A DNA stretch of 64,000 bases from Gracilaria vermiculophylla (taxonomy: Eukaryota; Rhodophyta; Florideophyceae; Gracilariales; Gracilariaceae): assembly GCA_019155205.2 (NCBI GenBank), contig JAHNZQ020000016.1, forward strand, positions 1,082,008 through 1,146,007, given 5' to 3'. Numbering within the stretch: position 1 is the first letter of the stretch; each line of letters begins with the position of its first letter. The notes under the pieces are model-generated. The model searched no databases and was not told where the DNA came from. It was given only the letters and a program-made list of their open reading frames with translations. Positions 44,562 through 54,002 of this stretch are shown here, piece after piece. Position numbers and translations under genes: made by a program.

Positions 44562-45316
44562 GGCGGCGGAAGGATACGCGAAGGACCGGATGGGGGTGGA
44601 GCGGGAAGAAGGGGGTGACAGAGCAGAATCGGGGTGGGGGTGATGGGTGGGGAATGGGGTGGGATAGTCGGGGCGGTGAGTGCTATGACGGTCGTGATAC
44701 GCGCGGCGAGGCGGCTGGTAGGCGCCACGTCGACTACGGCGGGCGGAGGCTCCGCTGCGGCCAAGCGCAGCGAGCTTCCACTGCGCTGCCAGACGCGGTC
44801 GTCCAATGGCGCTCGCGCTGATGCTGCGAAAAATCGTGCGCGCTTCGCTCGGGTGCCCAATGGCGATCGCGCAAGCGCCGCTGTGCGACCTCCGCGCATA
44901 TGCGCGTCAGTCGCGAGAGCGCCGCTGTCTGTCCTCGACGACTTGTCCATTGCTGCCCACGTGTACATGCTCGGCACAAGTCAACCCATGGGATCCTGGC
45001 ACTTATAAAACCCCCGCTGGAGGGGACTTTCGATCCGCACGCACCGCAGCTGATTTTTGGGCGTTGACCTGCTCTCGTGTCGTGTTCACCGCGCAACCTC
45101 CTCAGCATCAGCTCTCTACACTGTAGACGATTAATTACCATTACCATTTCATAATACTAATTCCCCGCTTTAATTTTTCCCGATGCAGTTCGCCAACGCG
45201 CCCCAGCCTTCACCGCCCACATCGTCGTTGGGCGGCCCACGACACGCCATGTTTATTCGCCGCCTCGCCATCTGGGAAAAGTGTCCCAGTCGCGATGAAA
45301 TCCTTGCTGATGACAA
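44562..45316. promoter_or_regulatory. Divergent promoter region of bZIP and misato genes
   Basis: 755 bases between two divergent ATGs. Two copies of CCAATGGCG lie at 44803-44811 and 44857-44865. TATAAAA at 45004-45010 is placed about 310 bases before the misato start. Function is inferred from position and motif only. The open frames on both strands here lack domain features. Confidence 0.4.
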
Positions 45317-46870
45317 ATGACGAAGGAAATCGTCACCATCCAGGTGGGAACGTACGCAAGCTATGTCGGGGCCCACTTTTGGAACTTGCAAGATGAGTAT
45401 CTGGCTACTCCGTCACACCTTCGTGAGCTCTCCCCAAAAGCCCTGTTTCGTGAGATTGCGCCTTCCTCTGCATATTACCGCTCTGGGCTTCGCTATGCCC
45501 CTCGTTTACAAATAATTGACTCCTCCGGTGCATTCGGCGCACTTTCCACACAGGCTGGTATTGTCCTGGCCGATGCCATATCAGAAAGTGAAATAGCAGC
45601 GCCGGCATGGAGTGGTCAAAGACAAACCTATGTCCGAGAACGGATAAAGCCCAGCCCATATGTTCACCACTTGCATGAGGAGGAAAAAAAGGGAGAAACA
45701 GATGCGCAACAACACCATCAAAAGCAATCGCCGGAAGAAAAACACGAGATGATGTTCAACAACATCAGATATTGGTCTGATTTTCTGAAAGTTCGCCTCC
45801 ATCCCCGTACTTGCACTAGCCTTGATGGTATCCACCATAATGTCACTAACCTAAATTACTTCGATACTGGCGAGCAACTTGCATCCTCTGTCATTGATGA
45901 TTGGTACGATGAGCTAAGGTTTTTCATAGAAGATTGCGATTCATTCGGTGGTCTCAATGTCATATCGAATGCAGATGACTCTTTTGCGGGTATCTCATCG
46001 GCCTACATAGCACATGCTGTGGACGAGCTGGGCTCTTCCTCCCCTCTTATAACCTTCGGCATCCACAACTCGATGCGCTTTGTCACCAAAGCTGGCGCAG
46101 AAGCATTTCGATGTGCTTTCGATCCGCCCGTGGAACGTTTATGGTCTCAAAACGAAGCAAGACTTGTCGCACAGTGTCAAGAGTTTTCCGCGCAGTACGT
46201 CCCTCTGTCGTCACAAGTAGTGCGCAGAATGCCATCTTTGAAGGCAAAGAATAATCAATTTCACACTTCTGCTGCCTTGGGACTTTCTCTGGATGTTGCG
46301 TTAACTCCTCTCCGTGTTGCGGATTCTTTAAGTGGAATGTTGAGTCTACTTCGCCCGGCTCCATTTGCATATTTTGGTTGCTTGCCATGCAACATTCCCA
46401 AATCGGCAAAGGCACTGATCTACGGAAAGAATGCTATCCATTCGGAAGGGACTCTTAACTTGTCTGATGCCTGGGAACCCTGTCTCCGTGAAACACCATC
46501 TCAGCTTGAATTTGCGCAACATATGGTTGAAGTTATATCTTCCCGTGGGATATCTGAAGAGCTTCCGATTCATTGTGCAGTTGACTTGCCGGTAACTCTT
46601 CCGATTCCGTTTCCAAGTATATTCGACCGAGCCCTCCTGGGGCCCCTTAAAGACAAGACTGTGAAAGATCTGATGCATGGTTATCAACTAGAGCAAGTCT
46701 CTGTTGTTGCCGGTATAGCCACAGTACCTAGAGCCGTTAGTAGAGCGCTACAGGCCTTGGGAGCATCGCTGGAGAACATAAGCTATGCCCAACATAAGCA
46801 TAGAGAAACCGATTTTGACGAAATCAAAGAAGCTTTGCAAAGCCGTTCTGAGGATTATGATAGTCTATGA
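45317..46870 (+). CDS. DML1: Misato/DML1 homologue
   Basis: 517 residues, intronless. Misato proteins resemble tubulin at the N-terminus and act in mitochondrial distribution, morphology and genome inheritance in yeast and animals. The N-terminal tubulin-like segment is clear: IVTIQVGTYASYVGAHFWN, which parallels the opening nucleotide-binding strand of tubulins. LRYAPRLQIIDSSGAFGAL and WSDFLKVRLHPRTCTSL match further conserved blocks. A second tubulin-like part includes FGGLNVISNADDSFAGISS, corresponding to the tubulin signature loop region. The acidic and histidine-rich segment HHLHEEEKKGETDAQQHH is a species-specific insert. Confidence 0.85.
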   Translation: MTKEIVTIQVGTYASYVGAHFWNLQDEYLATPSHLRELSPKALFREIAPSSAYYRSGLRYAPRLQIIDSSGAFGALSTQAGIVLADAISESEIAAPAWSGQRQTYVRERIKPSPYVHHLHEEEKKGETDAQQHHQKQSPEEKHEMMFNNIRYWSDFLKVRLHPRTCTSLDGIHHNVTNLNYFDTGEQLASSVIDDWYDELRFFIEDCDSFGGLNVISNADDSFAGISSAYIAHAVDELGSSSPLITFGIHNSMRFVTKAGAEAFRCAFDPPVERLWSQNEARLVAQCQEFSAQYVPLSSQVVRRMPSLKAKNNQFHTSAALGLSLDVALTPLRVADSLSGMLSLLRPAPFAYFGCLPCNIPKSAKALIYGKNAIHSEGTLNLSDAWEPCLRETPSQLEFAQHMVEVISSRGISEELPIHCAVDLPVTLPIPFPSIFDRALLGPLKDKTVKDLMHGYQLEQVSVVAGIATVPRAVSRALQALGASLENISYAQHKHRETDFDEIKEALQSRSEDYDSL

Positions 46871-47379
46871 CAGACGATGCAGACTGGCATATTTCAAACC
46901 TCATCAGCCCCACTTATATATTCGCATTTTTCACGCAGCAAAATGTCTTGTTCTTCAGAGGTCCAGCCTGTTAATGCTTGCAACCGAGAGAGATCTTATG
47001 CGAGAGTTTTTATACGTATGACGTGGAGAATTTGAATGTTACAAGCAAAAACTACGTTGCCGACGGCTCGGTGCATAACTGTGGGAAGTCGAAATCATAT
47101 CGAGTTGAACAGGTCTCAGAGTTCTTGTGTATCATTGAAATCGAATGTAGATCTACACGAGGCGAAGAACTCTTTCTACTCGAAAGTACGTCTCAGTGGT
47201 ACATTTACATCTCGCTCAATATGGAACGAAACCATAATGGAGAATTCGAAGCACATGAACTCCGCAGTGAGCGGGCGTATTCCATCTATCGATTCGCGGC
47301 CATAGAATAAAACACATGTTTTAGTTGACCATGAGATCTTGTTTGCGCTAGTCTCTTTCACATTGGGGTGTTACTCTCA
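46871..47379. other. Convergent intergenic region
   Basis: About 500 bases between the ends of the misato gene and the two-TM protein gene. Frames of 60-110 codons are open but show nothing recognisable. Confidence 0.4.
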
Positions 47380-48185
47380 CTATACTTCAACGAATGCATG
47401 TCTGGGAGATATTCTGACTTTTTTGACCTTGCTTTTCTTCTTTTTGCGAAAGCTCCTCTCTGTTCTGTCAATGATAGCCGGATCAATTTCGCGTCTCCTT
47501 CTCTGTTTGGGTCTTTCCCTTTCTTGTTTGCTTTCGCTTCTTTGCTTGCAGATGTCGTTTTCTTTGAGACGCTTGGAAGATCGACCACTCTTGTGTTTTG
47601 CTTTGTCCATTCGAACTCTCATATGCTTGCTTTTTGACGTTCGACATTTACGAGCGGTAAAATCTGTCTGACACACGTTTTTGTCGTCGATAACTTTGAC
47701 ATGGTGAGAGGGATCGTTCTTCTCGTCAGTCAAAGAATCCATATCAATGGAAATCGCATCGCCGACGTATACATGGCTCCGATGAGGAACCTCTCGCGTA
47801 TTTCTTGAACGGGGAGACAGTTCCAACCTCGTTTTGCCGAATTGTTGTGAACGATGTTCAATGCGAATGGATGTGAGGAGAACATTCAACGAGCCAAGAC
47901 TTCCTCCAATTACAAGCACAGCCCACGTATTCTGTTCATGCATTAGTTCCCCCACAACCTGTGATTTTGCATGGCGGGTTATGTATCAAGAGGTTGGTTA
48001 GCAGATGGACTATGGCACGGCGGTACTCTTGGAGAAAAAGAAGAAAACTCGGGAGATGGGCAACTTACAATAAACGTGATCGCCAAAAAGGCACAGCAAT
48101 GGGCGAGAATGAGAGAGATGCTCTCAGGTAGTTCTGTTTGCTCAGCACTTATCGCGGTGTTCTTGCCGGTCTCAGTTTTGCCCAT
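47380..48185 (-). CDS. Unknown two-TM protein with basic C-terminal tail, two exons
   Basis: Exon 1 (48185-48069) and exon 2 (47958-47380) join in frame to 231 residues. The intron (47959-48068) has a GTAAGT donor and a CAG acceptor. Exon 1 encodes a short polar start and a hydrophobic stretch (SISLILAHCCAFLAITFI) that continues across the joint. A second hydrophobic stretch follows (NTWAVLVIGGSLGSLNVLL). The rest, about 150 residues, is polar and strongly basic, with RKCRTSKSKHMRVRMDK, RPKQRRRREIDPA and RKKKKSKVKKVR. I do not recognise the family. The basic tail could bind nucleic acid or acidic lipid, but that is a guess. Confidence 0.55.
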
Positions 48186-48765
48186 AGCTAGCGCGCGAAG
48201 AGATTAGTTAATCCCGCCTTCGTTCGCGTGGGGCCATGGTCCGGCAACAAAGTTGCCAGACTACGCGTTGAATGTATCCGCCGCTCTCTTCGTTAGAATG
48301 TTCTTGTTATTCTAACAGAAACAAGTTGCCAATGGCGAGCTCCGCAGGGAAGACGGTCGTTCCTGAGCAACGGACACACAAAATGAGTGCCACAATCTTG
48401 GCCCACCATGAGCCGTGTGCTGTACTAATTCGAATGTTGCACCGAAGCTGGCGGAACAGAAGACGTGACGCAATTGCTAAAAAGACCTTTGGTGTCACTC
48501 TGGAAGAAATTTAGGGTGTGGTTTACGCATGGTGTGGTGCTGAATTGGTGCAGCTTCGAATTAAGCTGTCTACTGCCGATTTGCTCACTCAACATTGCGG
48601 GCGTGGCATTCCCTGTGAACATGTTGTACACGAGCAGACAATCGCTGGCGAGAGGTGCGCATGATGACTTTCAGGCGCTCAGTTTATGAATCCTGAATAG
48701 CGGCTCCGACGAATGCAATGTGTACTACTTTTTTAAGTTTTGCACATGAGCGAGCACGAATCGGA
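48186..48765. other. Intergenic region
   Basis: About 580 bases between the start of the two-TM gene and the end of the lumen pseudophosphatase gene. A frame at 48465-48689 is open but has no domain features. Confidence 0.4.
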
Positions 48766-49683
48766 TTATGCAACGAGCTTTGGATCATTGGGCTTGGAAA
48801 GAACCATGGCTTGCGGTTGTACAACTGGCTTTCCGTAGTCGTCTGTCACAAGCGCTTGGACCTTTCTCACTTCCCCTGGCAAGTATTCAAGCTGGTGGTG
48901 AGTGCTGAGGTCGCAGCCCATCAAAGTGGCCTGAAGAATGCTCAAGGGGTCTGAATCCGGCGAGACTATGACGATGTTCTCGCCAAAGTACTGAGTCTCC
49001 AATTTGTTCAAAAGTTGTGTAACACGTACATACACGTCTTGGGTAGAGTCATTCGGGGTGCCGTCCTCTCCAGGTTGCGGTTTCCAACTGGGATCTCTCC
49101 TATCATTTTCGGCAATAATACGACGCACGTCGGCAGTTGTGCCGCCCTCCAGGGCTCCGACTCCCCTAGCGTCGAGGAAGCTGTATTCGGGCACAATTTG
49201 CTCGCGTCGAACGCGAAGTTGGCTGGCCAAAATCTCGGCTGTTTCGAAGGCACTGATGGTCATACTCGGCCAGAGCCAGGCGTCGCTGGACAGCCCTTCG
49301 CTGAGCAGCGCTTCGGAAGCCTGAATGGCCTGAGAAACACCCTTTTTTGTGAGGGAATGCTTTTGAATGGAGAGTTTGTGCACGGGGTTTGAGTTGACGA
49401 TTCTGTTTGCGTCGGAAACAGTTTCACAGGCACGCATGAAGAAGTATTCATTGGTTAAACTTTCTTTTAGAGGGAAGATGTGCAGTCCTGACACAGCGTT
49501 CGATTGCGACGGTGCCAAAAGCGCAGCGGCAGTGGCAACGGATACAGAGAGGAAGTGACGGCGCGAAAGCGATGCGACACAGACATGCGGTCGTCGGCGT
49601 GCGTGCCTCGCTCGACGAGGAGTGCGACACGGCAGCGGGTTGAGCACAAAACAAAAGGACGAAGCACTTTGGTGCGGCAGCAT
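48766..49683 (-). CDS. Thylakoid-lumen protein of the histidine phosphatase fold, catalytic histidines absent
   Basis: 305 residues, intronless. The N-terminus is a plastid transit peptide (R, H, S and P rich) followed by a Tat-type signal: SRRHFLSVSVATAAALLAP and a cleavage-like SNA near residue 63. The mature part has the layout of the phosphoglycerate mutase/histidine phosphatase family. The first strand ends FFMRACETVSDANR, where the family has RHGE. The later IVIVSPDSDPLSILQATLMG stands where VSHGG.IR is expected. The Arg of the RHG motif is kept, but both catalytic histidines are replaced (Ala and Pro). A phosphatase reaction is therefore unlikely, and a binding or structural role is more probable. 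Confidence 0.75.
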   Translation of the reverse strand: MLPHQSASSFCFVLNPLPCRTPRRARHARRRPHVCVASLSRRHFLSVSVATAAALLAPSQSNAVSGLHIFPLKESLTNEYFFMRACETVSDANRIVNSNPVHKLSIQKHSLTKKGVSQAIQASEALLSEGLSSDAWLWPSMTISAFETAEILASQLRVRREQIVPEYSFLDARGVGALEGGTTADVRRIIAENDRRDPSWKPQPGEDGTPNDSTQDVYVRVTQLLNKLETQYFGENIVIVSPDSDPLSILQATLMGCDLSTHHQLEYLPGEVRKVQALVTDDYGKPVVQPQAMVLSKPNDPKLVA

Positions 49684-50367
49684 TGGGCTTGGAACTACTC
49701 AAGAGGCAAAAGCAAAACTTGAATGACGGAATGCTGCCAATCGCGCAGAGCGGGAGCGATTGGTGAACGCAATTGCAGCCGGAGACTGGGCGCGTACGGG
49801 AGGACGCAGAGCCCGCGGCCGGCGGGCGTGCACACCGTGCGCCGCCTCAAGCATTGTCTCCCGCGCACGGCTCTTGTTGGAATGGCGCACGAAAGCGTGC
49901 GTGGAGCGATGCGGCGGCGATTCCGCGAGCGCGCGCAGCCGGCGGTAGCTTGTGAATGATTATCGTTTGTGGCTGACGGTGCACGTGCAGTCCAAGTTTT
50001 TCGGTGCAGCATGCAATCTCATTCGTCGGCGCGAGATTCGCTTTCGATTTCTTGTTTTCATTTCATGGCTACGCAGCGCCGCCGCCATGCTTCACTCCGG
50101 AGCACGTGTGCTCGTGGACCACGTGGCATACGTGCGCAATGAAAAGCAACACGGCTCGCAACAACTACATTGCCATCGCTTCAATTAGCTGAATGCTTTT
50201 CTGTGCACACGACGCGGCCGTCGTTGTGACCTTTGTGACGTGCTGTAGAGCGTTTTGATTTCCGCCGTCGTGTGCCGCCGCCCGCATCGTCGCACGCACG
50301 CCATCAACTGCGCCCTTCATCAACGACTCGCCCTAACACGCAAACAGCGTGCCGCGCACATTTGAAG
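49684..50367. promoter_or_regulatory. Divergent upstream region, start of the GC-rich island
   Basis: About 680 bases between divergent starts of the lumen protein and CCT2 genes. GC content climbs within it. Open frames on both strands are a by-product of high GC. No TATA box is seen. Confidence 0.4.
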
Positions 50368-51984
50368 ATGATGGCCCCGCAGAACGTCGCGCGCTTCGGC
50401 GTCGACCCCCACGTGCTCAAGGAAAACGCATCCGAGCAGAAGGGCGAAAACGCGCGCCTCTCCTCGTTTGTCGGCGCGCTGGCCATCACCGATCTGGTCA
50501 AGACCACGCTCGGGCCCAAGGGCATGGACAAAATCCTGCAGTCGGCGGGCGGCGACGTGCAGGTGACCAACGACGGCGCCACGATCCTCAAGAGCATCCA
50601 GATCGACAACGCGGCCGCAAAGGTGCTCATCGACATCTCCAAGGTGCAGGACGACGAGGTGGGCGACGGCACCACGTCCGTGTGCGTGCTGGCCGGCGAG
50701 CTGCTGCGCGAGGCCGAGAAGCTGCTGGACGCCAAGATCCACCCGCAGACCGTCATCGGCGGCTACCGCATCGCCGCCGCCGCCGCCGCCGCCGCGCTGG
50801 AGCGCGCCGCCGTGGACAACGGGGGCGACGCGCAGGCGTTCCGCGCCGACTTGCTCAACATTGCGCGCACGACGCTGTCGTCCAAGGTGCTGTCGCAGGC
50901 GAGGGACCACTTTGCGGCGATTGCCGTGGACGCCGTGCTGCGCCTGCGCGGCTCCACCAACCTGGACCACATCCAGGTGATCAAAAAGTCGGGCGGCAGC
51001 CTGTCGGACTCGTGGCTGGAGGAAGGGTTCATTCTGGAGAAGAAGCTGGGCGTCGGGCAGCCGACGCGCGTGGAGAAGGCCAAAATCCTGGTGGCCAACA
51101 CGGCCATGGACACGGACAAGGTGAAGATCTACGGGTCGCGCGTGCGCGTGGACTCGCTCAAGCGCGTGGCCGAGATCGAGGACGCGGAGAAGCGCAAGAT
51201 GTTTGGCAAGTGCGACAGGATCATGGCGCACGGGTGCAACGTGTTTGTGAACCGGCAGCTGATCTACAACAGGCCGGAGCAGTACTTTACGTCCAAGGGG
51301 GTGGTGGCGATCGAGCACGCGGACTTTGACGGGGTGGAGCGGCTGGCGCTGGTGACGGGCGCGGAGATTGTGTCCACGTTTGACGAGCCGGGGAGCGTGA
51401 AGCTCGGGAGCGCCGAGCTGGTGGAGCAGGCGATGATTGGCGAGGACACGGTGATCCGGTTTGTGGGGTGCGCGGCCAATGAGGCGTGCACGATTGTGCT
51501 GCGAGGGGCCAACAAGCAGCTGCTGGACGAGGCGGAGCGCAGCCTGCACGACGCGCTGTGCGTGTTGTCGCAAACGGTGGGCGAGACGAGGACGGTGCTG
51601 GGCGGCGGGTGCTCGGAGACGCTGATGGCGCACGCGGTGGACGAGGTGGCGCGAAACACGTCGGGCAAGAAGGCGATGGCGGTGGAGGCGTTTGGGCGGG
51701 CGCTGCGCGCGCTGGCCGGCATCATTGCGGGCAACGGCGGGTACGACGCCAACGAGCTGGTGTCGCAGCTGCGGGCGGCGCACATGCAGGGCAAGCACAA
51801 CAGCGGGCTGGACATGGACAGGGGGTGTGTGGCGGACGTGGCGCAGCTGGGCATCACGGAGAGCTTCAAGCTGAAGCGGCAGATGCTGGCGTCGGCGGTG
51901 GAGGGGGCGGAGATGATCATCCGCGTGGACGACATCCTCAAGGCGGCGCCGCGGGAGAGGAGCGACGCTCATCCGCACATGTAA
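50368..51984 (+). CDS. CCT2: Chaperonin CCT subunit beta
   Basis: 538 residues from the ATG at 50368. CCT (TRiC) is the cytosolic two-ring chaperonin that folds actin, tubulin and many WD-repeat proteins; the beta subunit is one of eight. Group II chaperonin motifs are complete: [50 protein letters not shown] (the ATPase Asp is in DGTTS) and, near the end, [15 protein letters not shown]. The start [20 protein letters not shown] and the ending [12 protein letters not shown] are typical of beta. Third codon positions are almost all G or C. The gene is convergent with PPME1, with only 37 bp between the stop codons. Confidence 0.96.
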   Translation: MMAPQNVARFGVDPHVLKENASEQKGENARLSSFVGALAITDLVKTTLGPKGMDKILQSAGGDVQVTNDGATILKSIQIDNAAAKVLIDISKVQDDEVGDGTTSVCVLAGELLREAEKLLDAKIHPQTVIGGYRIAAAAAAAALERAAVDNGGDAQAFRADLLNIARTTLSSKVLSQARDHFAAIAVDAVLRLRGSTNLDHIQVIKKSGGSLSDSWLEEGFILEKKLGVGQPTRVEKAKILVANTAMDTDKVKIYGSRVRVDSLKRVAEIEDAEKRKMFGKCDRIMAHGCNVFVNRQLIYNRPEQYFTSKGVVAIEHADFDGVERLALVTGAEIVSTFDEPGSVKLGSAELVEQAMIGEDTVIRFVGCAANEACTIVLRGANKQLLDEAERSLHDALCVLSQTVGETRTVLGGGCSETLMAHAVDEVARNTSGKKAMAVEAFGRALRALAGIIAGNGGYDANELVSQLRAAHMQGKHNSGLDMDRGCVADVAQLGITESFKLKRQMLASAVEGAEMIIRVDDILKAAPRERSDAHPHM

Positions 51985-52021
51985 AAAGGAGCGGAGTTGG
52001 AGCGTTTTTGAGTTTTTTTTA
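51985..52021. terminator. Shared 3' interval of CCT2 and PPME1
   Basis: Thirty-seven bases separate two opposing stop codons. The CCT2 stop is embedded in TGTAAAAAGGAG, and a T-run (GAGTTTTTTTTATTATT) follows. The 3' ends of the two transcripts must overlap or end within each other's coding region. TGTAA is a known poly(A) element in some algae; its role here is inferred. Confidence 0.4.
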
Positions 52022-53290
52022 TTATTTATTCGACAACACGGCGGTATGGGGCGGCGCGTGTGGTGCGGTGGCGACGACGGGTGGCGGTGGGGGTGGATGG
52101 GGGTGGGGGTGGATGGGCGGCAGCAACAGGTTTCTGGTGAGAAAGTCGAGGATGACGCGGGCGGTGCGGTCCGGCTGGTCCTCGTGCACGGCGTGGCCGG
52201 CGGCGGGGATGAGGACGGTCTGGAACTTGCCCTGCATCTGGGCAATGGTGAGGTGCTTGTCGAGGCGGTCGACGTCGGCCAGCACGAGCAGCTTGGGGGC
52301 GTGCACGGACAGGAAGAGGGCGGACAGCCCGCGGAACCAGCCGTGCCAGTGGTGCTGCGTGGCGTGCAGCGGGGTGCGCCACGCCCAGCGGGCGGAGGCG
52401 GGCGTGCGGCGCAGCTGCGGCGGGACGGACAGGCGCGCGGACTCGGGGTTGCGCACGTGGGCGGCGCGCGTGACGTAGCGCACGGCGGCCGGCAGCGAGG
52501 GGAAGGAGGGCGGGCGGTTGCGCAGCCAGGCGGCCATGTGCGGCAGCGCGGCCAGGGCGGTGCCCTCGACGACGTCGATGACGACGAGCGCGGCGACGGG
52601 CGGGCGCGCGGCGGCGGGCGCGGCGGCCAGGCGCACGGCGACGGCGCCGCCCATGGAGTGGCCCACGACGACGAGCGGCGGCGGCGGGGCGCGGCGCGCG
52701 CGCGCCAGCACGGCGGCGGCGACGGCGGTGGCGTCGGCCACCTGCGCGGCGGCCGACAGGTCGAGCTCGTCGCGCGCGCGCGAGTGGCCGTGCGCGCGCG
52801 CGTCGAAGGCGATGACGGCCACGTGCGGGCGCAGGCGGCGCGCCACCAGCGCCCAGCTCAGCGCGCTGTGGCCGCCGCCGTGCAGCAGCAGCAGCGCCAG
52901 CGCGGCGGGGCGCGACAGCCCCGCCGTGTACACGCGGAACGTGGCGGCGCGGCTCGGCACGTGCACGTCCTCGCGCGCGTCGAAGCAGTCGCGCCACGAC
53001 GCGGCCGGCGGCGCCGGCGGCGGCGGCGGCGGCGGCGCCGGGGCCGGCGGCGGCGCCGGCTGCGGCTGCGGCTGCGGCGGGTACGCGGCGGCCGTGCCGT
53101 CGCGCACCAGGCGCTGCGCGCGCGCCAGCGGCGGCGGGCGCGCGGGTGGCGGGCGGCCAGGCAGCGCGCGGTCGGGCAGCGCGCGGTCGGGCAGCGCGCG
53201 GTCGGGCAGCGCGCGGTCGGGCAGCGCGCGCGCGGCGCGCCGCGCGCCGTCCGGCGGCGGCGGCGGCGGCGGCGGGGCGCGCGGCTGCAT
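52022..53290 (-). CDS. PPME1: Protein phosphatase methylesterase 1
   Basis: 422 residues from the ATG at 53290. PPME1 removes the methyl ester from the C-terminal leucine of the PP2A catalytic subunit. The alpha/beta hydrolase core is complete: LLLHGGGHSALSW, FDARAHGHSRA, VVVGHSMGGAVAVRLA with the nucleophile Ser (about residue 211), IDVVEGTALAAL with the Asp, and AAGHAVHEDQPD with the His (about 368). The PPME1-specific segments RTPLHATQHHWHGWFRGLS and DRLDKHLTIAQMQGKFQTV distinguish it from other hydrolases. The N-terminal 110 residues are low-complexity, with proline runs and a PDRAL repeat. Reading continues upstream of the ATG, so an earlier start is possible. Confidence 0.92.
   Translation of the reverse strand: MQPRAPPPPPPPPDGARRAARALPDRALPDRALPDRALPDRALPGRPPPARPPPLARAQRLVRDGTAAAYPPQPQPQPAPPPAPAPPPPPPPAPPAASWRDCFDAREDVHVPSRAATFRVYTAGLSRPAALALLLLHGGGHSALSWALVARRLRPHVAVIAFDARAHGHSRARDELDLSAAAQVADATAVAAAVLARARRAPPPPLVVVGHSMGGAVAVRLAAAPAAARPPVAALVVIDVVEGTALAALPHMAAWLRNRPPSFPSLPAAVRYVTRAAHVRNPESARLSVPPQLRRTPASARWAWRTPLHATQHHWHGWFRGLSALFLSVHAPKLLVLADVDRLDKHLTIAQMQGKFQTVLIPAAGHAVHEDQPDRTARVILDFLTRNLLLPPIHPHPHPPPPPPVVATAPHAPPHTAVLSNK
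53161..53231. repeat. 15-bp tandem repeat in the PPME1 N-terminus
   Basis: GCAGCGCGCGGTCGG is repeated four times without error (53161-53220) and followed by a partial unit. On the minus strand it encodes PDRAL units. Perfect copies indicate recent expansion or an assembly effect. Confidence 0.9.
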
Positions 53291-53842
53291 GGCGGGTGGG
53301 CGGGCGCGCGGGCGGGGCGCGCGGGCGGGGGCGCGTCGGGACTGGCGAAGAGGCGCTTCACGAGGGGAGCGTCGGTGGTTGGGCGGGGCGGCGCGCGAGA
53401 CGTGGCGTGACGCGCACGTGACAGGGCTGCGCGCACGTGGACACGCAGCCACGTGGGGCGGCAGCAGCCAGGCGCTGGCGCAGCGCGGCGGCGCGGAGGC
53501 GAAGAGGCGCTCGACGCGGCGGGGGGCGCAGGTGGGCGGCGGCGGCGGCGCGGCGACGCGGGGGCGAGGGCGGCGGCGCGGCGGGCGGGCGGCGGCGAGG
53601 GCGGCGCGGGGGCGAGGGCGGCGGCGAGGGGCGCGGGCGCACGCAACGCGGCGGCGCGCATGCGGCGCAGCGGCGCGCCACTTGCGGGGGGCAGCCCGTT
53701 GCGGGACCGCCAACCGACGCGCGTCGGCTCGCCGCGCCGCCAGCGGCGCCAATCTCGCAGCTGCTCAAAAGGCGCCGCGCCCCCTTCCTCCACCTCACGC
53801 CCCCTCTTGCACGCTCCGCGCTCCCTCGCCGCCGCCGCCGCC
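53291..53842. promoter_or_regulatory. Divergent promoter region of PPME1 and the UBX gene
   Basis: 552 bases of extreme GC content between two divergent ATGs. Both strands are open in several frames, an effect of composition. No TATA box. GGCGGG-like boxes are abundant. Confidence 0.4.
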
Positions 53843-53968
53843 ATGCAGCCGCCGCCCGCACGCCGCGCGCCCTCCCCCCCCCCGCCGCCGCCGCCGCCGT
53901 CGCCGCCCGTGGCGCGCGCAGCTGCCGCCGCCACCGTCAGCGCTACCGCCGCGCGCGCGTCGCCGCCA

Positions 53969-54002
<34 letters not shown>

